DNA of 64,000 nucleotides from WHSW01 sp963759295. GTDB taxonomy: Bacteria; Actinomycetota; Thermoleophilia; Solirubrobacterales; 70-9. The stretch's first letter is position 1. Each line of letters opens with the position of its first letter. The notes beneath the pieces were generated by a model. The model had not been told where the DNA came from and did not search any database. It saw only the letters and a program-made list of their open reading frames with translations. Positions 10,501-19,156 of the stretch are shown here, in pieces. Made by a program: the position numbers and the translations under genes. Where the stretch lies: NCBI GenBank assembly GCA_963759295.1, contig CAVWYT010000008.1, positions 1-64,000 on the forward strand, read 5' to 3'.

Positions 10501-10634
10501 TCCTGCAGCGCGCCGACGAGCCGCGGGCCGCCGCGGCCGCTCTGCGCGAGGCGGTCGGACTTTACGAGCGGAAGGGAAATCAGATCGGTGTCCGAAGGGC
10601 GCACTCGATGCTGGCCATGAACGTGCCGGCCTGA
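7553..10634 (+). CDS. Class III nucleotidyl cyclase-AAA-TPR regulator (one frameshift)
   Basis: Large signalling protein of about 1,027 residues. It starts at ATG 7553 with a zinc ribbon (CANCGG and CSFCGAP), then a class III adenylate/guanylate cyclase domain (VLFSDVTGFT, HIGDAVMAVFG, ARTGINTGEVV, IIGDAVNVAQRLE). An AAA/STAND ATPase domain follows with Walker A GPAGIGKSR and Walker B VVVIEDIHWA, then a long helical TPR-like C-terminus. A one-base insertion near 7702-7706 separates the first 50 residues from the rest; removing one C restores TELGERLDPE. Proteins of this architecture are common in actinobacteria, usually with unknown input. No clear ribosome site precedes the ATG. Confidence 0.85.
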
Positions 10635-10662
10635 GGGCACCGCCAACCGAGGAGGTCAAACA

Positions 10663-10980
10663 GTGCGCTCCAACTTCGAGAAGGCTCTGCGGATCGTCGA
10701 CGGGGTCGTCAAGGCGCGCGGCACGCTCGATTGGGAATCGGGTGAGACGGAGGCGCTCGTCTCCGTGTCGATCTCGCAGAGGGGGGCGAAGGTCGCGGGC
10801 ATGGCAACCTCGCCGGACGAGTTCGAGAAGCCGGCGAGGACCTGGAAGCTCGACATCGATCCCGGCTACCAGGGGAAGTTCAAGCCGGGTCCGGCGGATG
10901 CGATCGGCATCGTCTGCGCGATGGGCAACGAGGTTCGCGTCTTCCTCTGGAGCCAGCAGGTCGAGCTCAAGAAAGGTTGA
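10663..10980 (+). CDS. Small uncharacterised protein (105 aa)
   Basis: Unrecognised cytoplasmic protein beginning at GTG 10663 behind a good AGGAGGT site. It has no signal peptide or membrane segment. The sequence alternates short beta-like stretches (EALVSVSISQRGAKVAGMA, DAIGIVCAMGNEVRVFLW) and ends QQVELKKG, suggesting a small beta-rich fold. It sits between the cyclase regulator and the DUF72 gene, all on the plus strand with short gaps, so co-transcription is plausible. Confidence 0.6.
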   Translation: MRSNFEKALRIVDGVVKARGTLDWESGETEALVSVSISQRGAKVAGMATSPDEFEKPARTWKLDIDPGYQGKFKPGPADAIGIVCAMGNEVRVFLWSQQVELKKG

Positions 10981-11001
10981 GTCCTGGCTGACAGTTCAGC
11001 C

Positions 11002-11730
11002 GTGAAGCCCGTTCGCATCGGCTGCTCGGGATGGAACTACAAGGACTGGCGCGGGCTCTTCTATCCGGATGGGCTCGCGCAGTCGCGCTGGCTCGAGCAC
11101 TACGCGACCGTGTTCGACACGGTCGAGGTCAACGCGACCTTCTACCGGCTGCCGAAGCGCGACACGGTCGCGCACTGGGTCGAGCAGACGCCCGACGACT
11201 TCGTGTTCGCGATCAAGGCGAGCCGCTACCTGACCCACATCAAGCGGCTGCGCGAGCTGCCCGAGCGGGTCGGGCGGCTGCTCGAGCCGCTCGAGCCGTT
11301 GCTCGCGAGCGGGAAGATGGGGCCGCTCCTCTGGCAGCTGCCGGAGAGCTTCCGCCGCGACGACGAGCGGCTCGCGGCCGCGCTCGGGGCCCTTCCGAAG
11401 CTCCGCAACTGCATCGAGTTCCGGCATCCGAGCTGGTTCGTCCCCGCCGTGATCGAGATGCTCTCGGAGCACGGGGTCGCGCTGGTGATCGGCGATCATC
11501 CCGAGCGCCGGTTCCAGTCCTACGAGCTGACCGCCGGCTGGACCTACGTCCGCCTTCACCACGGGGCCCGCGGACGACGCGGCAACTACTCGACCTCCGA
11601 GCTCGAGAGCTGGCGGCGCCGGATCGCCGCATGGCGGACCGACCACGAGGTGTTCGTGTACGCGAACAACGACTGGGAGGGATTCGCGATCCGCAACGCG
11701 ACCTGGCTCCGCGACCAGCTCTCGGCCTGA
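11002..11730 (+). CDS. DUF72 family protein
   Basis: A 242-residue member of the DUF72 (YecE-like) family, a TIM-barrel fold of unknown biochemical role. The family opening IGCSGWNYKDWRGLFYP is followed by FDTVEVNATFYRLP, FAIKASRYLTHIKRL, IEFRHPSWF, TYVRLHHG and the C-terminal VFVYANNDWEGFAIRNA, all typical. Full length. The GTG start at 11002 follows a small hairpin (10986-11001) just after the upstream gene. Confidence 0.85.
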   Translation: MKPVRIGCSGWNYKDWRGLFYPDGLAQSRWLEHYATVFDTVEVNATFYRLPKRDTVAHWVEQTPDDFVFAIKASRYLTHIKRLRELPERVGRLLEPLEPLLASGKMGPLLWQLPESFRRDDERLAAALGALPKLRNCIEFRHPSWFVPAVIEMLSEHGVALVIGDHPERRFQSYELTAGWTYVRLHHGARGRRGNYSTSELESWRRRIAAWRTDHEVFVYANNDWEGFAIRNATWLRDQLSA

Positions 11731-11787
11731 CCGCCGATATCCGGCGACGCCGTTTGCCGGCGCCCGGCGGCGGGTACGCCCAGGGCC

Positions 11788-11934
11788 ATGGAGCTATCGC
11801 TACTGCTGATCGTGATCGGGATCGTGCTTGCGGTGCTGGTCAACTACGCGCTCGGAATCGCCTGCATCCTGATCGGGCTGGTGCTCTTGCTCTGGCCGCG
11901 GATCAGCGGGGCGGGCACCACGCGCAGGGTCTGA
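11788..11934 (+). CDS. 48-residue membrane peptide
   Basis: Short ORF from ATG 11788 to TGA 11932-11934. The product is almost entirely hydrophobic: ELSLLLIVIGIVLAVLV, a short turn NYALG, then IACILIGLVLLLWP and a polar tail ISGAGTTRRV. This is a two-helix hairpin with a basic C-terminus. Such peptides are frequent in actinobacteria as uncharacterised membrane proteins. It lies 57 bp after the DUF72 gene. Confidence 0.6.
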   Translation: MELSLLLIVIGIVLAVLVNYALGIACILIGLVLLLWPRISGAGTTRRV

Positions 11935-11972
11935 CGCCGAATCCGGCGGGCGGCCGGCGTCGGGGGCCGTGT

Positions 11973-13313
11973 CTAGGCGGCCGGGCTGTCGCGCGAGCGA
12001 CCGGCTTCGCGGCTCAGCCGCTCGGCGGTGGCGAGCGCCTCCGGGTCGTGCAGATGGCACTCGACCTCGACCCCGTCGACCGACAGCCGTCGCGGCGCGG
12101 CTCCGGGGTGGAAGCTGACCGCGACGCCGTCGCTCTCGGCCCTCGTCTCGGCGACGCCCTTCCACAGTGGATCGTCGGGCGCCTGCCTGCGCATCGATTC
12201 GACGAGGTCCTCGGCCTCCGCGCCGCCGTGGCCATCGGCGGCCGGCAGGAAGGCGTCGATCGAGGGCGCGTCGAGGCGGTCGAGGTCGCCGATCCGGGCG
12301 CGCTCTGACTCGTACTCGTGCTTGGGCAACGCGGTCCACCGCGACTCGAGCGCCGTGCGCAGGTCGCGACTCTCCCAACCGCAGACCTCGAACGCACGCG
12401 GACAGCGCGGGTGAAAGCGGCAGCCGAGCGGCGGGGAGACGGCGTCGGGCACCTCGCCGCGCGGCAGATCGCGAGGCACCGCGCGCCGCGGATCGGGCTC
12501 CGGGATCGCCCGCAGCAGCGACGCGGTGTAGGGGTGCTTGGGGTCGGCGTAGATCTGGCTCGCCGGGCCGAGCTCGACGATCCGGCCGAGGTACATGATC
12601 GCGATCCGGTCGCAGAAGAACTTCGCGGTCGCGAGGTCGTGGGTGATGTAGACGTAGGTGAGCTCGAGCTCGTCCTTGAGCGAGATCATCAGCTGGAGGA
12701 TCTTCGCCCGCACGCTCATGTCGAGCATCGAGACGGGCTCGTCGGCGACCAGCACGTCCGGCCCGAGGATGATCGCTCGCGCCAGCACGGCGCGCTGCTT
12801 CTGACCGCCCGAGAGGTCGGTCGGGTACTTGTCGGCGAACTGAGCGGCGGGCGCGAGCCCGACCCGCTCGAGCGCCTCGGCGACCCGCCGCTGGCGGTCG
12901 GCTCGGTTTTCGGCGAGCCCATGGAAGCGCAGCGGGTCGGCGATCGCGGTGCCGATCGTCATCGCCGGGTTCAGCGATGCGTGCGGGTCCTGAAACACGA
13001 TCTGGAGCTTTTGGCGCAACGGCCTCATCTCCGACTCGCTGAGGCCGACGATCTCGCTGCCCCTGAGCTCGACGCTTCCGCTGCTCGCCCCGACGAGGCC
13101 GAGCAGGGTGCGCCCGAGGGTCGTCTTGCCCGAGCCCGACTCGCCGACCAAGCCGAGCACCTCGCCGCGACGCAGGTCGAAGCTGACGTTGTCGACCGCC
13201 GCGACCGATCCCGACTCGCGGCCGCGGAGGCGATCGAGAAAGGACCCGCGCACCGAGAAGTGCGTGCTCAGGTCGCGCACCCGCAGCAGGGGCTGTTCGG
13301 AGGCGATGGCCAT
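11973..13313 (-). CDS. oppF: Oligopeptide ABC transporter ATPase, OppF type (system B)
   Basis: Cytoplasmic ATPase subunit of a peptide/nickel-type importer, last gene of system B. ATG 13313 overlaps the oppD stop by one base (TGATG). Walker A is GLVGESGSGKTTLG, the signature is LSGGQKQRAVLARA, Walker B is VLVADEPVSMLD and the switch is YITHD. The oligopeptide-type C-terminal cysteine region GCRFHPRCPRAFEVCGW is present. Unusually, about 115 further residues follow it, including VSFHPGAAPRRLSVDGVEVECHLH, making the protein 446 residues against roughly 320-350 for the family. Function of the extension is unknown. Confidence 0.88.
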   Translation of the reverse strand: MAIASEQPLLRVRDLSTHFSVRGSFLDRLRGRESGSVAAVDNVSFDLRRGEVLGLVGESGSGKTTLGRTLLGLVGASSGSVELRGSEIVGLSESEMRPLRQKLQIVFQDPHASLNPAMTIGTAIADPLRFHGLAENRADRQRRVAEALERVGLAPAAQFADKYPTDLSGGQKQRAVLARAIILGPDVLVADEPVSMLDMSVRAKILQLMISLKDELELTYVYITHDLATAKFFCDRIAIMYLGRIVELGPASQIYADPKHPYTASLLRAIPEPDPRRAVPRDLPRGEVPDAVSPPLGCRFHPRCPRAFEVCGWESRDLRTALESRWTALPKHEYESERARIGDLDRLDAPSIDAFLPAADGHGGAEAEDLVESMRRQAPDDPLWKGVAETRAESDGVAVSFHPGAAPRRLSVDGVEVECHLHDPEALATAERLSREAGRSRDSPAA

Positions 13314-14344
13314 CACGCCTCCTCCGCGACGGCTATGCGTCCGCGCTCGATCGGCTCCTTGCCGCCCTCCGGTATCTCCTCTTCGGGCCCGTGAAGCCAG
13401 CACGCGACCCGCTGGCCGCCGGCGCTGCGGACCTCGATCGGGTCGCGCTCACGGCAGACCCGCATCGCGTCCGGGCACCGGGGGTGAAAGCGGCACCCGG
13501 AGGGCGGGTCGACGAGGTCGGGCGGCGCGCCCGGGATGAAGTTGAGCCCGGTCGTGCGCAGCGAGATCGTCGCCCGCAGCAGCTCGCGGGTGTAGGGGTG
13601 CGCGGGCTCGGAGAAGACCTGGCGGGCGTCTCCCTCCTCGGCGATCCGCCCGGCGTACATGACCGCGACCCGGTCGCAGGCCTGCGCGACGATTCCGAGG
13701 TTGTGGGTGATCAGCAGCAGCCCGGTGTCGAACTCCCGGCGCAAATCGGCGAGGATGCCGAGGATCTGGGCCTCGACGATCACGTCGAGCGCGGTGGTCG
13801 GCTCGTCCGCGATCAACAGGCTCGGTTCGAGCACCAGGGCCAGCGCGATCATGATCCGCTGGCGCATCCCGCCCGAGAACTCGTGCGGGTACTGCTTGAA
13901 GCGGGTCGGAGGGATCCCCATCCGTGCCAGGGTCTCGAGCGCGCGCTTGCGCATCTCGTCGTGGTCGAGGTCGTCGCGGTGGCTGCGCAGCGTCTCGAGG
14001 AAATGGCTCTCGATCGTGTGCAGCGGGTCGAGCCTGGTCATCGGCTCCTGGAAGATGAGGCCGATCTCGGGCCCGCGCAGCGCGTTCAGCTGATCGGCCG
14101 GGAGGCCGACGATGTCGCGCCCCTGATAGAGCACCTGGCCGGCGACGGTGGCGTTCTTCGGCAGCAGCCCGATGATCCCGCGTCCCAGGGTCGACTTGCC
14201 GCACCCGGACTCGCCGACCAGGCCGAGGGTCTCGCCGCGGTTGATCTCCAAGTCGACCCCGTCGACGGCGCGCACCGGGTCGCCGGCGGTCCCGTACCAG
14301 ACCTGCAGGCCGCGAACGTCGAGGACCGGCCCACGATCACTCAC
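13313..14344 (-). CDS. oppD: Oligopeptide ABC transporter ATPase, OppD type (system B)
   Basis: 343-residue ATPase pairing with the OppF above. GTG 14344 overlaps the end of oppC by eight bases. Motifs are Walker A GLVGESGCGKSTLG, Q-loop FQEPMTRLDPLHTI, signature FSGGMRQRIMIALAL, Walker B LLIADEPTTALD and H-loop ITHNLG. The C-terminal GCRFHPRCPDAMRVC is the OppD/DppD cysteine cluster. It energises import through OppB/OppC. The TGATG overlap with oppF indicates translational coupling. Confidence 0.9.
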   Translation of the reverse strand: MSDRGPVLDVRGLQVWYGTAGDPVRAVDGVDLEINRGETLGLVGESGCGKSTLGRGIIGLLPKNATVAGQVLYQGRDIVGLPADQLNALRGPEIGLIFQEPMTRLDPLHTIESHFLETLRSHRDDLDHDEMRKRALETLARMGIPPTRFKQYPHEFSGGMRQRIMIALALVLEPSLLIADEPTTALDVIVEAQILGILADLRREFDTGLLLITHNLGIVAQACDRVAVMYAGRIAEEGDARQVFSEPAHPYTRELLRATISLRTTGLNFIPGAPPDLVDPPSGCRFHPRCPDAMRVCRERDPIEVRSAGGQRVACWLHGPEEEIPEGGKEPIERGRIAVAEEA

Positions 14345-15336
14345 GGCGCGTCTCCGTCGACGTGGCCGCGGTCGCGTGAGCGGGCGGCTCGCCCGGCCTC
14401 GCCGGCGGCAGGGCGGCGGCGGATCGCTCGGGGATCTCCGGCGGGTTGATCGGCCGCTCCCGGATCAGCGGATTGAGGGTGTCGTTGATCCCTTCGCCGA
14501 CGAGCGTGAACCCGGTCACCAGGAGCACGATCGCGAGGCCGGGGAACAGGCCCGTCCACCAGATCCCGGCGCCCGCGTCGTCGATCGCCCGCTGCAGGTC
14601 GTAGCCCCATTCCGCGGCCTCGGTCGGCTGGATCCCGTAGCCGAGGAAGCCCAGAGCGGCCAGGGTCGCGATCGCGTCGGCGGCGTTCAGGGTCGCGATC
14701 GCGGGCACGCTCTGAATCACGTTGTAAAAGACGTAGCGGCTGATGATCGTGCGCCGCGGCGCCCCCAGCGCCCGCGCGGCCTCGACGTAGGACTCCTCGC
14801 GGACGCTGATCACGTGGTTGCGAACGACGCGGAAGTACTGCGGTATGTAGACGACCGTGATCGCGATTGCCGCCGAGAAGATCCCCTGGCCGATCGAGTC
14901 GGAGAGCAGGAAGGCGATCACGATCGCGAGCAGGATGTAGGGGAAGGCGAACAGCGCGTCCATGATCAGGACGAGGACCCGATCGAGGGGCCCGCCGACG
15001 TAGCCCGAGATCAGACCGAGCGGGACCCCGATCAGCAACGAGAACACGACCGCGACCAGGACGACCTCGATCGCCGTCCGCGCGCCCCAGATGATCCGCG
15101 AGAAGACATCGGTGGACTGAACCGTGGTGCCGAAGATGTGCGCCGAGTCCGGGTGTCCCTGCTTCGGGAATCGCCCGGCCGGAGTCGGCGACCTGATCGA
15201 AGCCGTAGGGGGCGATCAGCGGCGCGAAGATCGCCAGGATCAAGAAGAACGCGACGATCACGATCCCGCCGATCAGGATCCACTTCGAGAGCCCGCGAGC
15301 CTCGAGCATCGGCCTCGCCCAGCGCGGCAGGCGCAC
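14337..15336 (-). CDS. oppC: Oligopeptide ABC transporter permease, OppC type (system B, one frameshift)
   Basis: Inner-membrane permease. GTG 15336 gives MRLPRWARPMLEARGLSK and a first helix WILIGGIVIVAFFLILAIFAPLIAPYG. Near 15165-15180 the frame changes and continues as FPKQGHPDSAHIFGTT, then FSLLIGVPLGLISGYVGG, the permease EAA-type loop SYVEAARALGAPRRTIISRYV and GFLGYGIQPTEAAEWGYDL. The C-terminal tail is long and Pro/Ala-rich. The start is one base from the oppB stop. The shift sits in a short C/G-rich run and is probably a sequence error. Confidence 0.82.
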
Positions 15337-15337
15337 C

Positions 15338-16363
15338 TCAGTACCTCACCCTCGGGTCGACGATCGCGGTGACCATGTCGATCAGCACCGAGATGATCAC
15401 GACGGTGAGCGCAAATATGGTGATGATCCCCTGGACCGCGATGTAGTCGCGCTCGTCCAGATACCGGATCAGCTCGGCGCCGAGCCCGGGCCAGTTGAAG
15501 GTCTGCTCGGTGACCACCACGCCGCCGAGCAGGATCGCGAACTGCAGCCCGGCGACGGTGATCACGGGGACCATCGCGTTGCGGAACGCGTGGTGAAGGA
15601 CGACCCGGCGCTCGATTACCCCCCGCGCCCGCGCCGCCTCGACGTAATCGCCCTTCATCGTCTGCATCAGGTTCACGCGCACGAGCCTGATCATTACCCC
15701 GCTGACCACCAGCCCGAGGGTCACCGCCGGCAGGATCAGGTGCTGGACGCAGTCCCAGAACGCCGACCAGTTGCCGGTGACGAGCGAGTCGATGAGATAC
15801 AGGTGGGTGGTCTTGGAGAGCTCGAAGTCGACCACCGGGCTCGCCCGTCCGGAGGTCGGTAATCCGAGCGCGGGGGCGATCCAGATCTGGGCGAGGAAGC
15901 CGAGGAAGAACACCGGCGTCGCGTAGATGATGATCCCGAACATCCGGCCGGAGAAATCGATCGGGCCGTCGCGGTAGCGCCCGGCTAAGAGGCCGATGCC
16001 GATGCCGACCACGAGCGTGATCATGAACGCCCAGACCGTGAGCTCGACCGTCGCGGTCCCGTTCTCGACGAGGATCGAGGTGACCGTGCGGTTGTCGGTC
16101 AGGGTGGTGCCCAGATCGAGCGTGAACACGTTGCCGAGGTACTCGACGTACTGCTCGACGATCGGCTTGTCGAAGCCGGCCGCGTGCTTTCGCTGCGCGA
16201 GCTCCTCCTGCGACAGCCGGCCGCCGAGCGCCGACTGGATCGGGTCGCCGGGCGCCACCCGCATCAGCAGGAAGACCATCGTCAGCAGGATGAGGACGGT
16301 CGGGATCGCCAAGGCCAGGCGCGTGAGCGCGTAGCCACGCAGCGACGTGCCCTGCGTGCTCAC
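15338..16363 (-). CDS. oppB: Oligopeptide ABC transporter permease, OppB type (system B)
   Basis: 341-residue permease with six predicted helices. The N-terminus GYALTRLALAIPTVLILLTMVFLLMRVAPGDP is the classic OppB/DppB opening (helix then APGDP). The cytoplasmic EAA loop is MKGDYVEAARARGVIERRVVLHHAFRNA, and the C-terminus is the usual VDPRVRY. It is intact. It lies directly after the hairpin at 16399-16424 that separates it from the binding-protein gene. Confidence 0.9.
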   Translation of the reverse strand: MSTQGTSLRGYALTRLALAIPTVLILLTMVFLLMRVAPGDPIQSALGGRLSQEELAQRKHAAGFDKPIVEQYVEYLGNVFTLDLGTTLTDNRTVTSILVENGTATVELTVWAFMITLVVGIGIGLLAGRYRDGPIDFSGRMFGIIIYATPVFFLGFLAQIWIAPALGLPTSGRASPVVDFELSKTTHLYLIDSLVTGNWSAFWDCVQHLILPAVTLGLVVSGVMIRLVRVNLMQTMKGDYVEAARARGVIERRVVLHHAFRNAMVPVITVAGLQFAILLGGVVVTEQTFNWPGLGAELIRYLDERDYIAVQGIITIFALTVVIISVLIDMVTAIVDPRVRY

Positions 16364-16398
16364 TCCGGCTGCGCGCCTCCGCCGCCGGCACGCCGAAA

Positions 16399-16424
16399 CG
16401 GCCGGCGCGAGTGCGCGCCGGCCG
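16399..16424 (-). terminator. Intercistronic hairpin between binding protein and oppB (system B)
   Basis: A perfect 11-bp inverted repeat (CGGCCGGCGCG / CGCGCCGGCCG) with a four-base loop fills most of the 85-bp gap between the binding-protein stop and oppB. There is no T-run after it on the minus strand. It may be a partial terminator or an mRNA-stabilising structure giving more binding protein than permease. Confidence 0.6.
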
Positions 16425-16448
16425 CTCCGGTCTCAGCCATGATGGCGA

Positions 16449-18017
16449 TCAGTCCTTGGTGATCAGCCAGAAGCGGAAGATGAACGACGGGTCGAAGGTG
16501 TCCTCGACGCCGTTGACCCCGTCGCGGACCGCGCCGACCTGATCGCCCTCCCAGATCGGGATGTTCGGCGCGTCCTCGGCCGAGATCTCCTGGATTCGCT
16601 CGAACGCCTTCTGGCGGACCGCGTCGTCGGTCGACGCCTTCTCCTCGGCGAGCAGCTTCTGGACCTCCGGGTTGCTGTAGTGAATGTTCAGGAAGCTGGT
16701 CTTCGAGAGGAAGTTGCCGACGTAGTCGTCCGGGTCCGGGTAGTCCGGGAACCAGCCGAGTTGGTACAGGGGGTACTTGTCGGTGAACGCCGCCTCCGAG
16801 TACTGGTTCCACTCGGTCGACTTCAGGGTCACCTCGAACAGCCCGGAGGCGTCGAGCTGGCGCTTGATCTCGGCGTACTCGTCGCCCGAGGCGGGCCCGT
16901 AGTGCGACGGGGTCCACCAGATCTCGAGCGGCACCGGGGTCTGGACGCCGGCGTCGGCGAGCGTCTGCTTGGCGGCGTCGGTGTCCGGGCTCTCCCCGTA
17001 GGCGTCCTTGAACGCCTCGGTGTGGAACGGGAGGCTCGCCGGGATCATCGAGTACAGCGGCTTGACCGTGCCGTTGTAGACGTTGTCGACGATCGACTGG
17101 CGGTCGATCGTCTGCGCCACCGCCTGGCGGATCGCCAGCTTCTGGGCGTCGTCATCGCCGGGCTGCAGGTCGAGGTTGAAGTTGAGGTAGCGGATCTCGG
17201 CGCCCTCGCCCTGGACGACGTTGACCCCGTCGGCGCTCTTCAGGTCGTCGAGGTCGGTCGGCGAGAGGCTGCGGTAGGCGATGTCGACGTCGCCCTGCTC
17301 GACCGCCAGCTTCAGCGCCGAGCCCTTGTCGAAGTACTGCATGATCGCGGTCCGCGTCTGCGCCGGGTCCTCGCCGGTGTACTCGTCGTTGGCCTGCATC
17401 ACCGTCTGCTGGCCGGGCTCGTACTGCTCGACCGTGTACCGGCCGGAGCCGATCACCTGATCGTCGGCCTGCAGCTTGTCGGCCGGGTAGACGTCCGAGG
17501 GCACGATCGCGAACGAGGCGGTGGCGAGCACCGACGGCCAGGTCGCGTCCGGCTCGGCGAGGTGGAAGACGACGGTCTTGTCGTCGGGCGCATCGACGCT
17601 CTTCATGTTCGAGAGCAGCGAGGAGGCGCCGTTCGGGTCGGCGATCTTGACGTTGCGCTCGAACGAGAAGACGACGTCCTCGGCCGTCAGCGGCGAGCCG
17701 TCGGAGAAGGTGTTGCCGTCGCGCAGCTTGCACTCGTAGGTGACGTCGTCGGTGAACTCGCACGACTCCGCCGCCTCCGGCACGGGCTTGGTCTCGCCGG
17801 GCGGGAACTGGACCAGGTTCTGGTAGACGTTGTAGATGATGTCGTAGGAGGGCAGGTCGTAGGCACCCGCCGGATCCAGGGACACGGGCTGGTCGGTGGT
17901 CCCGCGGATGATCGTGTCCGAGGAGCCCCCGCTGGAGCCCGAGTCTCCACAGGCCGCGAGCCCGAGGCCCAGTGCGGCAACTGCGAGAACGACGGCCGGC
18001 AACCGACTGATGCGCAT
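16449..18017 (-). CDS. Peptide-type ABC solute-binding lipoprotein (system B)
   Basis: 522-residue family-5 extracellular solute-binding protein. ATG 18017 follows a GGGAG site. The signal peptide RLPAVVLAVAALGLGLAAC ends in a lipobox with Cys anchor, then a Gly/Ser linker. Family features include TTDQPVSLDPAGAYDLPSYDIIYNVYQNLV, KLRDGNTFSDGSPLTAEDVVFSFERN and RQAVAQTIDRQSIVDNVYNGT. It is exported, lipid-anchored and delivers peptide-like ligands to OppBC. It is the first gene of system B in transcription order. Confidence 0.92.
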   Translation of the reverse strand: MRISRLPAVVLAVAALGLGLAACGDSGSSGGSSDTIIRGTTDQPVSLDPAGAYDLPSYDIIYNVYQNLVQFPPGETKPVPEAAESCEFTDDVTYECKLRDGNTFSDGSPLTAEDVVFSFERNVKIADPNGASSLLSNMKSVDAPDDKTVVFHLAEPDATWPSVLATASFAIVPSDVYPADKLQADDQVIGSGRYTVEQYEPGQQTVMQANDEYTGEDPAQTRTAIMQYFDKGSALKLAVEQGDVDIAYRSLSPTDLDDLKSADGVNVVQGEGAEIRYLNFNLDLQPGDDDAQKLAIRQAVAQTIDRQSIVDNVYNGTVKPLYSMIPASLPFHTEAFKDAYGESPDTDAAKQTLADAGVQTPVPLEIWWTPSHYGPASGDEYAEIKRQLDASGLFEVTLKSTEWNQYSEAAFTDKYPLYQLGWFPDYPDPDDYVGNFLSKTSFLNIHYSNPEVQKLLAEEKASTDDAVRQKAFERIQEISAEDAPNIPIWEGDQVGAVRDGVNGVEDTFDPSFIFRFWLITKD

Positions 18018-18099
18018 GTCCACTCCCTGTCTCGTGCCGCTTGTCGCGACGATCTCCTCTGGAGCGCAGATTATCTCCTGCGGCGCGCGCAGTGTACGA

Positions 18100-19156
18100 C
18101 TAGGTGGTGGAAGTTGCCGCCTCGCGACCGACCGGGTGGTGGCATGCCGCCCAGTGGCCGTGGCCGTAGTCGACGAGCTGGGGCTCGACCTCCGAGCAGA
18201 TCTCGGTCGCGCGGGGACAGCGGGTGTGGAACCGGCAAGCGGACGGCGGGTTCGCGGGGCTCGGCACGTCGCCCTCGAGCACCACCTGCCGGCGCTCCGC
18301 GTTGGCGCGCGGGTCCGGGATCGGGACCGCCGACAGCAGCGACACCGTGTAGGGGTGGATCGGGTTCCGTAGACCGCCTCGGCGGGCCCGATCTCGACGA
18401 TCTTGCCGAGGTACATGACCGCGATCCGGTCGGCGACGTGGCGCACGACGCCGAGGTCGTGGGCGACGAACACGTAGGTGAGCCCGAACTCGTCCTGGAG
18501 GTCGTCGAGCAGGTTGATGATCTGCGCCTGGATCGAGACGTCGAGCGCGGAGACGGGCTCGTCGGCGACGATCAGCGTCGGGTTCAGCGACAGCGCCCTG
18601 GCGATCCCGATCCGCTGGCGCTGTCCGCCCGAGAACTCGTGCGGGAAGCGGTTGTAGTGCTCGGGGTTGAGCCCGACGCGCTCGAGCAGCTCCTGGACCC
18701 TGACCCGGACGTCCTGCCTCGAGGCGATGCCCGTGCAGTCGGATCGGATCGCCGACGATCTGCGCGACCCGCTTGCGCGGGTTGAGCGACGCGTACGGGT
18801 CCTGGAAGATGATCTGCATCTGCGGGCGCAGGGCGCGCGAGCTCTCGCGTGCCGAGCCCGGTGATCTCGCGACCCATGAAGCGCACCGAGCCCGAGGTCG
18901 GCTCGATCAGCTGCAGCACCGAGCGCGCCAGGGTCGACTTCCCGCATCCCGACTCGCCGACCAGCCCCAGGGTCTCGCCGCGGCCGACCGCGAACGAGAC
19001 GTCGTCGACCGCCTGCACGCGGCCGATCTCGTGGTCGAAGAGCACGCCCGCCTTGATCGGGAAGTGCTTGACGAGGTGCTCGACCTCGAGGATCGGCTCC
19101 GCCGCGGGCGGACCGGGGATCGAGGCGGCCCCGGGAGCGGTCGCGGCCTCGCTCAC
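18100..19156 (-). CDS. oppF: Oligopeptide ABC transporter ATPase, OppF type (system A, frameshifted)
   Basis: ATPase subunit of system A. GTG 19156 overlaps the oppD stop (GTGA). The first frame carries ILEVEHLVKHFPIKAG and Walker A GLVGESGCGKSTLA. After shifts near 18845, 18735 and 18365 the protein continues with IIFQDPYASLNPRKR, FPHEFSGGQRQRIGIARALSL, TLIVADEPVSALD, FVAHDLGVVRHV, and the C-terminal CRFHTRCPRATEIC. Repaired length is about 350 residues. It is the last gene of system A, followed after 82 bp by the system B binding protein. Confidence 0.82.

Noticed and set aside
16680..18785. 700-codon plus-strand frame across the system B binding protein
   Set aside because: No start context or motif; mirrors the codon pattern of the minus-strand genes.
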